DNA from: SHZI01 sp038214295
GTDB lineage: Bacteria > Pseudomonadota > Gammaproteobacteria > Steroidobacterales > GCA-2729495
Length of the DNA stretch: 64,000 nt
Direction of reading: 5' to 3'
NCBI GenBank assembly: GCA_038214295.1
Contig: JBBQSA010000001.1
Span: forward strand, 1-64,000
Each line of letters starts with the position of its first letter. The stretch's first letter is position 1. Shown in pieces: positions 26,229 through 34,452 of this stretch. The notes beneath the pieces were generated by a model. It was not told the DNA's origin and did no database searches. It saw only the letters and a list, made by a program, of their open reading frames with translations. A program made the position numbers and the translations under genes.

Positions 26229-26737
26229 AGGTAGCAGCAGCCGTTCGGCCCCTCACCCTGTCCGAGTTCCGCACTGCCCCTCTCCGGGCGCTGGGAATCA
26301 GCCTCGTGCTGCTGTTGCGCTACGCCATGGCCCTGTTCTTCCTCGGCTCCTGCCTCAACAAGGTAACCAAAGGCTGGCTGTGGTCAGATTATGGAAAGCA
26401 GATATTCGAGGCACGGCTCGCAGAACTCGATCCCGCGTCGTTCGGCGCGCTCTTCCTCAGCAAGTTCGCGATTCCCTTCTATATTCCGGTTGCCTGGGTC
26501 TTCGTCGCCACGACCATTGTGGTGACGCTGACGTTCACCCTGGGCCTGGCCGCCCGGGCCGGCGGCGTCGCGGCATTCTGGCTGATGACCATGATCGGGA
26601 TCGGGGGCTACTATGACGCGTCGCTGCTGCCTCTCTGGGTGGTCGCGGCACTGATGATCGTTTTTCCAACCGGCCGCTGGTTTGGCCTCGATGGCCGCTA
26701 CCATGCCCGTTACCCAGCGAGTCCCTGGTTCCGCTAG
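26225..26737 (+). CDS. Small DoxX-like integral membrane protein
   Basis: The 170-residue product has four hydrophobic segments: SLVLLLRYAMALFFLGSCL, FYIPVAWVFVATTIVVTLTFTLGLAA, GVAAFWLMTMIGIGGYY and LLPLWVVAALMIVFPTG. The arrangement, with RYAMALFFLGSCLNKV early on, is like DoxX/DoxD-family membrane proteins. Their role is poorly defined and may involve thiosulfate or quinone chemistry. It starts inside the stop of the preceding lipoprotein gene (ATGA), so it belongs to the same operon. Confidence 0.65.
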   Translation: MKVAAAVRPLTLSEFRTAPLRALGISLVLLLRYAMALFFLGSCLNKVTKGWLWSDYGKQIFEARLAELDPASFGALFLSKFAIPFYIPVAWVFVATTIVVTLTFTLGLAARAGGVAAFWLMTMIGIGGYYDASLLPLWVVAALMIVFPTGRWFGLDGRYHARYPASPWFR

Positions 26738-26764
26738 CGACAGGGATTTCGCGGAGATTGCGCC

Positions 26765-27619
26765 ATGAACAGAATTGCCCTGCCTCTGATCCTCCTTGCG
26801 ACCCTCGCGGGCGGCTGCACCACGAGCATCACCGGCCGTCAGCAGTTGATGCTGGTTTCGGAAAAGCAGGCGATAGCGGCTTCCCGGCAGGAGTACCTGC
26901 AGACGATGGGGAAACTCAACTCCGAGGGGAAGCTGGTCACCGACCCGAAGATCATCAACCGGGTGGATACGATCACCGGCCGGCTCATCGCCCAGGCCAT
27001 TCTGCTGCGGCCTGAAACCAAGGCTTGGGAATGGAGCGTGCAGGTCATCGATGACCCCAAGACGGTGAATGCCTGGTGCATGGCCGGTGGACGCATGGCG
27101 ATCTACACCGGCCTCATCAACAAGGTAGGGCCGACGGATGACGAACTCGCTCAGGTGATGGGCCATGAGATCAGTCACGCGCTGGCCAATCACACGGCCG
27201 AGCGGATGTCGGTGGCTATGGCGAGCCAGTTGGGTGCCATGGCGGTTGGCATCGCATCAGACTCGGCCTCCGGCATGGCCGCCGCGCAGGCCGCGGCTGC
27301 CCTGGCCATCACGCTGCCGAACAGCCGGGCCTCGGAGACAGAAGCGGACCGGATCGGCATCGAACTGGCGGCCAAGGCAGGCTACGACCCGCGAGCAGCG
27401 GCCACCCTCTGGCAGAAGATGGCAAAGGCCGGCGGCAACGGTCCGCCCCAGTTCCTCAGCACTCACCCGGCGCCCGGTAACCGGCAGGCCACGCTGGCGG
27501 CGCTGGCGCCGCAGATGATGCAGTACTACGAGAAGGCGGGCCCGCGGCCGACGTACCGGCTCACCCAGGCGTCGTACCCGCCTCCGGCAAAGACCTCGGG
27601 CACGCCTGCTCTGCGGTAA
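26765..27619 (+). CDS. M48 family zinc metallopeptidase lipoprotein
   Basis: This 284-residue protease has a lipoprotein signal (LILLATLAGGC, lipobox AGGC) and the zinc motif HEISH in MGHEISHALANH near residues 137-148. The third ligand Glu is likely in SRASETEADRIG. It matches the M48 (Oma1/HtpX/LoiP-like) soluble, outer-membrane-anchored periplasmic type that degrades damaged envelope proteins. It lies 27 bases after the DoxX-like gene and may be co-transcribed with it. Confidence 0.93.
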   Translation: MNRIALPLILLATLAGGCTTSITGRQQLMLVSEKQAIAASRQEYLQTMGKLNSEGKLVTDPKIINRVDTITGRLIAQAILLRPETKAWEWSVQVIDDPKTVNAWCMAGGRMAIYTGLINKVGPTDDELAQVMGHEISHALANHTAERMSVAMASQLGAMAVGIASDSASGMAAAQAAAALAITLPNSRASETEADRIGIELAAKAGYDPRAAATLWQKMAKAGGNGPPQFLSTHPAPGNRQATLAALAPQMMQYYEKAGPRPTYRLTQASYPPPAKTSGTPALR

Positions 27620-27638
27620 GGGCGCGCTGGAGCAGCCG

Positions 27639-28409
27639 CTAGCGCGCCTTGGCGCGCACCTTGTAGTTGCCGCGCTGCTGGTCGAACTCCAGCTCCAGCA
27701 TCCCCTGCTTGGCGGCGTCCTCGAGCAGTTCCGAGAAGCTGCGGTACCCGTAGACGTTCTCGTTGAACCCGGGATAGACCCGGCGAACCGTCTGCTTGAC
27801 GAGCGACCCCCAGAGCGGGTCGTACTCCTGGGACAGGGACTCCACCGTTGATGCCACCTTGTCGAGAGCATCCGCCTGCTCGGTGTTCTTGGACGGCTTG
27901 GCCCGGGTGCGGGGGCGCTTCGATACCGTGATCAGGTCATCGTAGAAGATGAACTCGTCGCAGTTTGAGGCCAGGAGGTCCGACGTGGAATTACGGACTC
28001 CGCAGCCAATCACGCGCTTGTCGTTCTCCTTCAGCTTGGACGCCAGCGGCGAGAAGTCGCTGTCGCCAGTCAGCAGGACGAAAGTGTCGATGTGGGACTT
28101 GGAATAGCACATGTCCAGAGCGTCGACGACCATCCGGATGTCGGCGCTGTTCTTCCCGCTGACTTTGGTCTGCGGGATATCGATCATCTCGAATCCCTGC
28201 ATGTGGAACTCCTGCATGAACTGGCGATAGCGGGTCCAGTCACAATAGGCGCGCTTGGCCACGATGCGGCCTTTTTCCAGCAGGCGCTTCAGGACGAGTT
28301 CGATGTCGAACCGGCCGCCCTTCATGTCCTGGACGCCGAGCGCCAGGTTCTCGAAGTCGACGAAGACCGCGATTGCGACTTCGCTGTTTCTGACCAGGTC
28401 GGTAGCCAT
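27639..28409 (-). CDS. NYN-domain RNA-nuclease-like protein with C-terminal OST-HTH domain
   Basis: This 256-residue protein has an N-terminal NYN (PIN-like) domain with acidic residues of the metal site in VDFENLALG, and in LLTGDSDFSPLASKL, and the terminal FYDDL. A C-terminal domain of about 70 residues (SLVKQTVRRVYPGFNENVYGYRSFSELLEDA) reads as an OST-HTH/LOTUS domain, which binds RNA. The combination (LabA-like) suggests a ribonuclease or RNA-binding regulator. The gene is convergent with the M48 gene and divergent from the dioxygenase. The start at 28409 has GGAG seven bases upstream. Confidence 0.9.
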   Translation of the reverse strand: MATDLVRNSEVAIAVFVDFENLALGVQDMKGGRFDIELVLKRLLEKGRIVAKRAYCDWTRYRQFMQEFHMQGFEMIDIPQTKVSGKNSADIRMVVDALDMCYSKSHIDTFVLLTGDSDFSPLASKLKENDKRVIGCGVRNSTSDLLASNCDEFIFYDDLITVSKRPRTRAKPSKNTEQADALDKVASTVESLSQEYDPLWGSLVKQTVRRVYPGFNENVYGYRSFSELLEDAAKQGMLELEFDQQRGNYKVRAKAR

Positions 28410-28565
28410 GGGAACTCCGTATCTCTCTGTAGTTGAGGCCGGGATGCTTTCGCAGGAATCCCGGAGCTATCACCTCATTGTATTCCGGCCGCTGGCATTC
28501 CGGAGTCGTTTTGCTAGGCTCAAGGCTGCGAAACCCTGCCTCCACCCCTCCGAGGTCCGAATTCG

Positions 28566-29453
28566 ATGGCCAATGGTCCCGGCAACAGGACACCGATACC
28601 CGGCACGCGCTACGGTCAATTCACGGCGCGGCCCATGACCGGGTCCTTCGGCGCCCTCGTCAGCGGCGTCCAGATCGCGGACGCGCTGACCGAAGAGGCC
28701 TTGTTCTCTGACCTGCGGGCGGCCTGGATCCGTTACCAGGTGCTGTTCTTCCGCGACCAGAGCCTTACGCCCGAACAGCACCTCGCGCTCGGCAAGCGCT
28801 TCGGGGATATCCAGGAGCAGGGGTACGTGGGCAGCCTCGAGGGTCATCCCGGGGTCTGGGTGCAGGAGTATCCGGCCCTGTACAGCGGGCCCGTCAACGA
28901 TATCAACTGGCATGCCGACAGCTCGTTCAGGGCCACGCCCACGCGAGGCTCACTGCTTTACGCGCTGGACGTGCCCGAGGGTGCCGGCGACACCGTGTGG
29001 GCGGACATGTGCGCCGCCTACGAGGAACTGTCGCCGGACTGGCAGCGCTTCGTGGAGCCACTCACGGCGATCCACGACAACGTGGCGCGCAACTTCCAGC
29101 GCATCTTCGACTCCATGGGCGGCGAGGCGCTGGACAAGATGCGCAAGTTCCTCAAGCCCACCGGGCATCCGCTGGTCTGCACGCACCCGGAGAGTGGCCG
29201 CCGCTTCCTCTTCGTTTCCGAACTCATGACGCGGGAAATCACCGGCATGAGCGACCGGGAGAGCCGTGCGGTGCTCGATTTCCTGTTTGCTCACCAGACC
29301 CGCCCCGAGTTCCAGTGCCGGTGGCACTGGGAGCCGCGATCACTGGCGCTTTGGGACAACTACTCCACTATTCACCGGGGCATCTTTGATTTCGGGCAGA
29401 GTCACCGGCTTATGCACAGGGTGTCCTTCCACGACCACTGGCGGCCTGCCTGA
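28566..29453 (+). CDS. TauD/TfdA-family Fe(II)/2-oxoglutarate dioxygenase
   Basis: This 295-residue enzyme carries the iron facial triad of the TauD/TfdA family: H and D in NWHADSSF and the distal His in MHRVSF, with the 2-oxoglutarate-binding Arg in the same C-terminal region. The N-terminal VLFFRDQ.LTPEQHLALGKRFG pattern is also typical. These enzymes oxidise sulfonates, aryl-oxyacetates or other small acids by consuming 2-oxoglutarate and O2. Substrate is not predictable. The PQQ dehydrogenase gene starts two bases downstream, so the two may act in one oxidative pathway. Confidence 0.92.
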   Translation: MANGPGNRTPIPGTRYGQFTARPMTGSFGALVSGVQIADALTEEALFSDLRAAWIRYQVLFFRDQSLTPEQHLALGKRFGDIQEQGYVGSLEGHPGVWVQEYPALYSGPVNDINWHADSSFRATPTRGSLLYALDVPEGAGDTVWADMCAAYEELSPDWQRFVEPLTAIHDNVARNFQRIFDSMGGEALDKMRKFLKPTGHPLVCTHPESGRRFLFVSELMTREITGMSDRESRAVLDFLFAHQTRPEFQCRWHWEPRSLALWDNYSTIHRGIFDFGQSHRLMHRVSFHDHWRPA

Positions 29454-29455
29454 AA

Positions 29456-31474
29456 GTGCGCACGCTCGCGCTGCTGGCGATCTGCCTGCTCGCCGGGCCT
29501 CCCGGGCATGCGGCCGGTCCCGGCAAGCGCGCGCCGGCGGCCACCCCCGACCCGGCGGGCTGGACACAGGTCGGTGGCGACCCGGGCGGTTCCCGCTATT
29601 CACCCCTGGACCAGATCGATCACCGGAACGTGTGGCGACTGGAGCGTGCCTGGACCTGGCGGCACGGGGACTTCGCCCGCTTTCCCGAGCGCCGCCCACT
29701 TTCCGGGTTTCACGCCACACCCATCCTGCTCCCGGAGGACGCTGGCGGCAGCCTGGTGCTCTGCACGCCCTTCAATCGCCTGGTTGCCCTGGACCCGGTT
29801 TCCGGCAAGGAGCGGTGGAGCTTCGATCCGCAGATCAGGGTGAGCAAGGCGCCCGGGCCGCTGAACTGCCTCGGGGTGACCTACTGGCGCGATACGGCGG
29901 CACCTGACGCCCGGCACTGTGCCCACCGCATCCTGGCAGGCACCAGCGACCGCCGCCTGGTTGCGGTCGATGCGGCCGACGGCAAGCCCTGCGCGGACTT
30001 TGGCACGAATGGCCAGGTGGACGTGAACCCGCTGTTCGCCGCTGGCCGGCCGGCGCCGGCCGACCCGTGGGACGTGCAGTTCCAGGCGCCCCCGGTGATC
30101 GTGAACGGCGTGCTGGTCATCGGCCATAGCAGCAACACGCAGAACCGGTACGGCGGCGCGCTACGGGCCTTCGACGCGCGCACCGGCGCGTACCGCTGGA
30201 GCTTCGACCCGGTTCCGCGCGGCAAGGACGACCCGCAGTCCGCCGACTGGACCCCGGAAAGCATGGCCGCGACTGGCGGCGGCAGTGCCTCGAGCCTGTT
30301 GTCCGTGGACGAGAAGCGCGACCTCGTGTTCGTGCCCACCTCCGGCGCCTCGCCCGGCTGGTTCGGCGGCTCCCGTCCCGGCGACAACCGCTACGCCAGT
30401 TCCATCGCGGCTCTCCGCGGCAGCACAGGCCAGGTCGTCTGGAGCTTCCAGACCGTGCACCACGACGTGTGGGACCGGACCCCGTCGCAACCCTTGCTGG
30501 TCGACGTGCCCAGGGACGGCAGGCGGGTACCGGCCGTGGTCGTACTCACCGGGCAAGCGCTGGTCTTTGTACTCGACAGGGCCACCGGGAAGCCGCTGTT
30601 CCAAGTGGAGGAGCGCCCGGTGCCGACGGACGGCGTCGCCGGGGAGAGCCTGGCGCCAACCCAGCCATTTCCGGTCAAGCCGCCGCCGCTGATGAAGACC
30701 AACCTGTCGCCCGACGACGCCTGGGGCCTTAGCTTCTGGGATCAGAAACGTTGCAGCGATCTCATCGCGGGCGCCCGTCACGGGGACATCTTCACTCCGC
30801 CGAGCGACAAGGGCTGGATCATGTTCCCGGGCACGGCCGGTGGCCTGAACCGGGGCAGTAGCGCCTGGGATCCGGAGCGCAGCCTGCTCGTCACCAACCT
30901 GGCGCAGGTAGGCCGCTACCTCAAGCTCGTGCCCCGGGACCGTGTGCTCCAGGACCGCGCACCAGCAGCCGACGGCTTCGAACCGGCGCGGGGCGCGCCC
31001 GAAATGATCGAGGGCACACCCTGGGCCATCGAGCAGCAGCTTCTGCTGGGCCCGACCGGGATGCCCTGCACACGTCCGCCCTGGGCCACGCTGGTCGGTG
31101 TCGACCTGGCCGCCGGCGAGATCCGCTGGAGCGTGCCACTCGGCACCAGCGACAAGCTGGCCCGTATCGCGGTGCCGCCACTGAATTGGGGTGCGCCGAT
31201 TGCAGGCGGGCCAATCGTCACCGCGGGAGGCCTCGTGTTCATCGGTTCGACGGGAGATGCGCGCCTGCGGGCTTTCGACACCGAGACCGGGGCCCAGCTC
31301 TGGTCCACCCCGCTGCCCACGTCAGCCAATGCCAACCCGATGACCTATGAGCGCGACGGCCGCCAGTTTGTAGTCATCGCGGCAGGCGGCCATATGTTGC
31401 TCAACGCCACTGCCATTGATGACTATCTGGTGGCTTACGGGCTTCCAAAGAAGTACCTCGATGCGGTCCGGTAG
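29456..31474 (+). CDS. PQQ-dependent dehydrogenase (quinoprotein), exported
   Basis: This 672-residue protein has a signal peptide (ALLAICLLAGPPGHA) and an eight-bladed beta-propeller pattern with repeated W-motif blades (W..GGD.GGSRYSPL, GALRAFDARTGAYRWSFD, STGQVVWSFQTVHHDVWD). It resembles membrane-associated quinoprotein glucose dehydrogenases but lacks their N-terminal transmembrane domain and has no C-terminal cytochrome c domain. It would oxidise a sugar or alcohol in the periplasm and pass electrons to an unidentified acceptor. GTG start at 29456. No pqq biosynthesis gene is in the window. Confidence 0.9.
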   Translation: MRTLALLAICLLAGPPGHAAGPGKRAPAATPDPAGWTQVGGDPGGSRYSPLDQIDHRNVWRLERAWTWRHGDFARFPERRPLSGFHATPILLPEDAGGSLVLCTPFNRLVALDPVSGKERWSFDPQIRVSKAPGPLNCLGVTYWRDTAAPDARHCAHRILAGTSDRRLVAVDAADGKPCADFGTNGQVDVNPLFAAGRPAPADPWDVQFQAPPVIVNGVLVIGHSSNTQNRYGGALRAFDARTGAYRWSFDPVPRGKDDPQSADWTPESMAATGGGSASSLLSVDEKRDLVFVPTSGASPGWFGGSRPGDNRYASSIAALRGSTGQVVWSFQTVHHDVWDRTPSQPLLVDVPRDGRRVPAVVVLTGQALVFVLDRATGKPLFQVEERPVPTDGVAGESLAPTQPFPVKPPPLMKTNLSPDDAWGLSFWDQKRCSDLIAGARHGDIFTPPSDKGWIMFPGTAGGLNRGSSAWDPERSLLVTNLAQVGRYLKLVPRDRVLQDRAPAADGFEPARGAPEMIEGTPWAIEQQLLLGPTGMPCTRPPWATLVGVDLAAGEIRWSVPLGTSDKLARIAVPPLNWGAPIAGGPIVTAGGLVFIGSTGDARLRAFDTETGAQLWSTPLPTSANANPMTYERDGRQFVVIAAGGHMLLNATAIDDYLVAYGLPKKYLDAVR

Positions 31475-31619
31475 CGCCATTCAAGGCCTGTTCAGCCTGC
31501 GGACGGCAAGCTAAGTCCCGTGAGCCGGACTTTCGGCTATGGATTCCCCACAACACGCGTGCCATCATCGGCGCGCTTTGTTTCTCGCAAGCCAACCTGA
31601 CTGCAGGAGATCCCTAATC

Positions 31620-31958
31620 ATGAAGTCGCGACTTATCGCAGCGGTTGCGCTGCTGGCTATCGGCCCGCTGACCGCCTCGGCCGAGGATGGTGCCGGCCAT
31701 TGCAACTACGTGCAGAAGAATATGTTCGCAGGCCCCTTCAAGGTGTGTGATTCGCCGGCGAGCGCCGAGAAGTGCGCGGAACTCGGCAAGACCGACGAGA
31801 ACAGCGCTCCCAGCCATGGCGCCGGTGACTGCGCGACCGAAGGCAAGGTTGGCGTGTGTGACATGGGCGACGCTGGCAAGCGCGTCTACTACGAAGGTGA
31901 CCCGGGCGGCCTGGAAATCGGTTGCGGTTTCCAGGGTGGCGAGTGGAAGGCCGGCTGA
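31620..31958 (+). CDS. Small exported Cys-rich protein
   Basis: The 112-residue product is chosen from the ATG at 31620, which has GGAG 11 bases upstream, rather than an upstream ATG at 31539 with no ribosome site. It has a signal peptide (LIAAVALLAIGPLTASA) and a mature domain of about 92 residues with six Cys spaced as if for three disulfides (GHCNYV, KVCDSP, EKCAEL, GDCATE, GVCDMG, IGCGFQ). I do not recognise the family. A strong terminator follows 38 bases downstream, so it is probably a single-gene transcript that is well expressed. Confidence 0.75.
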   Translation: MKSRLIAAVALLAIGPLTASAEDGAGHCNYVQKNMFAGPFKVCDSPASAEKCAELGKTDENSAPSHGAGDCATEGKVGVCDMGDAGKRVYYEGDPGGLEIGCGFQGGEWKAG

Positions 31959-31996
31959 CGCCGACCTGCACCACCAACACCCAAAGACGCCAAGAG

Positions 31997-32030
31997 GGGC
32001 CGGCTCCGGAAGGAGCCGGCCCTTTTTTTT
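31997..32030 (+). terminator. Rho-independent terminator after the Cys-rich protein gene
   Basis: GGGCCGGCTCC at 31997-32007 pairs perfectly with GGAGCCGGCCC at 32012-32022 around a GGAA loop, followed by eight T residues. This is the clearest intrinsic terminator in the window. Confidence 0.95.
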
Positions 32031-32191
32031 CGTGACCGGCGCCACGCTTCCCTGCAGTCACCGGGCGTCGGTATTGAATCCGCGCCCGGAACCACCGCGA
32101 AGAGTCCCCTTGAACCCGTGAGCGGTTCACAACCCTGGCGCTGCACTGCTCTGGCGCCGTTTGGAAACTCAATCCGAGGAGAACTCACAAT

Positions 32192-32713
32192 ATGACTGCT
32201 CTATCCCAACCTACCGGTCTTCGTCGCCTGCGCGCCGTCACTGGCCTCTTCGCCCTCTCAATGGTCAGCCTGGCCATTGCACCAACGGCGCGTGCCGGCG
32301 ACATCGTTGAGACGGCCGCGGCCGCCGGCTCGTTCAACACGCTCATCGCGGCCGTCAAGGCTGCGGGCCTCGTGGAAGCGCTGAAGGGTCCAGGGCCCCT
32401 CACGGTGTTCGCCCCCACCGACGCCGCCTTCGCCAAGCTCCCGGCCGGCACGCTGGATGACCTCCTGAAGCCCGCGAACAAGGAAAAGCTGAAGGGCATC
32501 CTGCTCTACCACGTAGTCTCCGGGAAGGTCATGTCATCGGACCTCAAGGGCACCGTGACGCCGGCCACCCTGGAGGGCTCCAAGCTGACGATCGTCGCTT
32601 CAGCCTCCGGCGTGACGGTGAATGGGGCCAAGGTGACGACGGCTGACGTGGCTGCCAGCAACGGCGTGATCCACGTGATCGATACCGTGGTCCTTCCCCC
32701 GGCCAAGAAGTAG
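32192..32713 (+). CDS. Exported fasciclin-domain protein
   Basis: The 173-residue product has a signal peptide (ALSMVSLAIAPTARA) and a single FAS1 domain with both conserved boxes: GPLTVFAPTDAAFAKLP and NGVIHVIDTVVLPP. FAS1 domains mediate adhesion or ligand binding outside the cell. AGGAGA lies about 10 bases upstream of the ATG. Immediately downstream are an ECF sigma gene and a RskA-like anti-sigma gene; in mycobacteria SigK/RskA controls the FAS1 proteins MPT70 and MPT83, so an analogous relation is plausible here. Confidence 0.93.
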   Translation: MTALSQPTGLRRLRAVTGLFALSMVSLAIAPTARAGDIVETAAAAGSFNTLIAAVKAAGLVEALKGPGPLTVFAPTDAAFAKLPAGTLDDLLKPANKEKLKGILLYHVVSGKVMSSDLKGTVTPATLEGSKLTIVASASGVTVNGAKVTTADVAASNGVIHVIDTVVLPPAKK

Positions 32714-32742
32714 GCCGGGCATACGGGCCTCGCTGCGTGCTG

Positions 32743-32780
32743 CGGCGGCCGGGAAACATCATTCCCGGCCGCCGTTCCTC
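32743..32780 (+). terminator. Probable terminator hairpin between fasciclin and sigma-factor genes
   Basis: CGGCGGCCGGGAA at 32743-32755 and TTCCCGGCCGCCG at 32762-32774 form a perfect 13-bp stem with a six-base loop. The following bases are TTCCTCC, a weak T tract, so termination may be partial and the sigma gene could receive read-through. Confidence 0.65.
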
Positions 32781-32829
32781 CAAGGAGGCAGCTGCGCGCT
32801 GCGCGACCGCACATGATCGAGCCTGTTGT

Positions 32830-33591
32830 ATGATGACAGTCGTAGTGACCGAATCCGCCACGCAACACCGGTCCATCCGGCGGCGGGGTCAGGTTCCGGT
32901 CGGTTCCGGCGGCAACGGGTTTTCCCCGGCGTTTCCTGATCCTCCCGGAGGCTTGCCCGGTACTGCCCCAGCTACTGTCACGAGAACTGTCAGAGGCGCC
33001 GCCAGTGCGACGACCCGATTGACCACCGCCCAGTCGATACTTGAGCGCATCGCAGCCGGCGATACGGCAGCGGTCAGCGAGTGCCTGGATCGCTATGGCG
33101 ACCTGGTGTGGTCGCTTGCCCGCCGTTACCTGCGCAACGCGGCCGACGCGGAAGACGCCGTCCAGGACATCTTCATCGATATCTGGGGCAGTGCGGGCCG
33201 CTACGACCGCAATATCGCCAGCGAAGTGGCCTTCATTTCGACAATCGCGCGGCGCCGCCTGATCGACAAGATTCGCGCTGCCGGGCGCCGCCCGGCCATG
33301 GACTCCATGGATGACGATGAGGGGCCTCCCATTGATCCGGGTGTTCCAGCCACCGTCGAGGACGACACGGAAGTCACCATCGTCGAGCGCGTGCTCGCGA
33401 AGATGGATCCCGAGCACCAGAAGGTGCTGGCCATGTCGCTCTACGAGGGCTATAGCCACAGCGAAATTGCCGAGCGCCTGTCGCTGCCGCTGGGCACCGT
33501 GAAGACGCGGGTACGCAGGGGCCTGATCCATATCCGGGCCCAGCTGAACATCCCGGCGCCAGGTAACTCCGCCGGGGAGCTGCTCGGATGA
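32830..33591 (+). CDS. ECF-type RNA polymerase sigma factor
   Basis: About 253 residues from the ATG at 32830. Region 2 (LDRYGDLVWSLARRYLRNAADAEDAVQDIF) and region 4 (EHQKVLAMSLYEGYSHSEIAERLSLPLGTVKTRVRRG) are intact. The N-terminal 75 residues before region 2 are Gly/Pro-rich and unlike other ECF factors; the true start may be later, for instance an in-frame TTG ahead of the segment TTAQSILERIAAGD, but no ribosome site marks it. The stop overlaps the anti-sigma start by four bases (ATGA), indicating translational coupling. Confidence 0.88.
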   Translation: MMTVVVTESATQHRSIRRRGQVPVGSGGNGFSPAFPDPPGGLPGTAPATVTRTVRGAASATTRLTTAQSILERIAAGDTAAVSECLDRYGDLVWSLARRYLRNAADAEDAVQDIFIDIWGSAGRYDRNIASEVAFISTIARRRLIDKIRAAGRRPAMDSMDDDEGPPIDPGVPATVEDDTEVTIVERVLAKMDPEHQKVLAMSLYEGYSHSEIAERLSLPLGTVKTRVRRGLIHIRAQLNIPAPGNSAGELLG

Positions 33592-34424
33592 GCGCGGGCA
33601 ACCTTCATGAAATGGCGCGGCTGGACGAACTTCTGGCCGACGAGGCCGCTGCCGCCCTCGACACCAGCGACGCCTCCGAGATCCGGCAGCTGCTCGCGCG
33701 CCATGCCGGCGTCGACCGGAACAGCCTCATCCAGGTGGCGGCTCTCGCCCAGGTTGCCTTCCTGCGCCGGGACCCGCGTTCCCTGCGGACGGCTGCCGGC
33801 ACGATGCCCCCCGGACTGAGGGAGCGCCTGGCCAGCCAGGGAAAAGCCGTCGCGGTCAGCAATCGTGGCCCGGCGATAGTCAGAAGCACTGCCCCGGCCC
33901 GGGCAACGGTGCCGGGAAGAAGTCGCGGCGCATTCGGGATCCTCGGCGGGACGCTGGGCTGGGCCCTGGCAGCCGGCTTGGCGGTTGCCCTCGTGCTGGT
34001 CCGGAACGAAGCCCTGGTCACGGCCCCGGCAACAGAGCGCGCCGCGACCACCAGGGCGGATCTGCTCGCTGGCGCCCCGGACGTGGTCACCCTGCCCTGG
34101 GCCGCGCCGTCGGCCGCTGGCTACGAGGGGGTGACCGGAGACGTGGTGTGGAGCCCGTCCCGCCAGCAGGGCTACCTCCGGCTGGCGAACATGCCGGTCA
34201 ATGACCCGGCACGCCTCCAGTACCAGCTGTGGATCGTGGATCCGTCGCGGGACACGCACCCCGTGGACGGCGGCGTGTTCAACGTCAGCGCCACCGGCGA
34301 GGTCGTCATCCCGATCCACGCCAGGCTGCCGATCCGGTCGCCCAGGGCCTTCGCCATCACGGCGGAACAGCCGGGCGGCGTAGTGGTGTCGGCCGGCCCG
34401 CTGCTGGTCGTCGCTTCGACCTGA
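33588..34424 (+). CDS. RskA-like membrane anti-sigma factor
   Basis: The 278-residue product has an N-terminal cytosolic region of about 115 residues, a transmembrane segment (LGWALAAGLAVALVLV) and a periplasmic RskA/anti-sigma-K domain (YLRLANMPVNDPARLQYQLWIVDP, then AFAITAEQPGGVVVS). It should sequester the ECF factor until an envelope signal triggers its proteolysis. The cytosolic part does not show an evident zinc-binding HXXXCXXC motif, so it belongs to the non-zinc group. Overlap with the sigma gene supports a matched pair. Confidence 0.9.
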   Translation: MSAGNLHEMARLDELLADEAAAALDTSDASEIRQLLARHAGVDRNSLIQVAALAQVAFLRRDPRSLRTAAGTMPPGLRERLASQGKAVAVSNRGPAIVRSTAPARATVPGRSRGAFGILGGTLGWALAAGLAVALVLVRNEALVTAPATERAATTRADLLAGAPDVVTLPWAAPSAAGYEGVTGDVVWSPSRQQGYLRLANMPVNDPARLQYQLWIVDPSRDTHPVDGGVFNVSATGEVVIPIHARLPIRSPRAFAITAEQPGGVVVSAGPLLVVAST

Positions 34425-34452
34425 ACTCCCCGCGCGGGCCGGCCGTTCGCGG

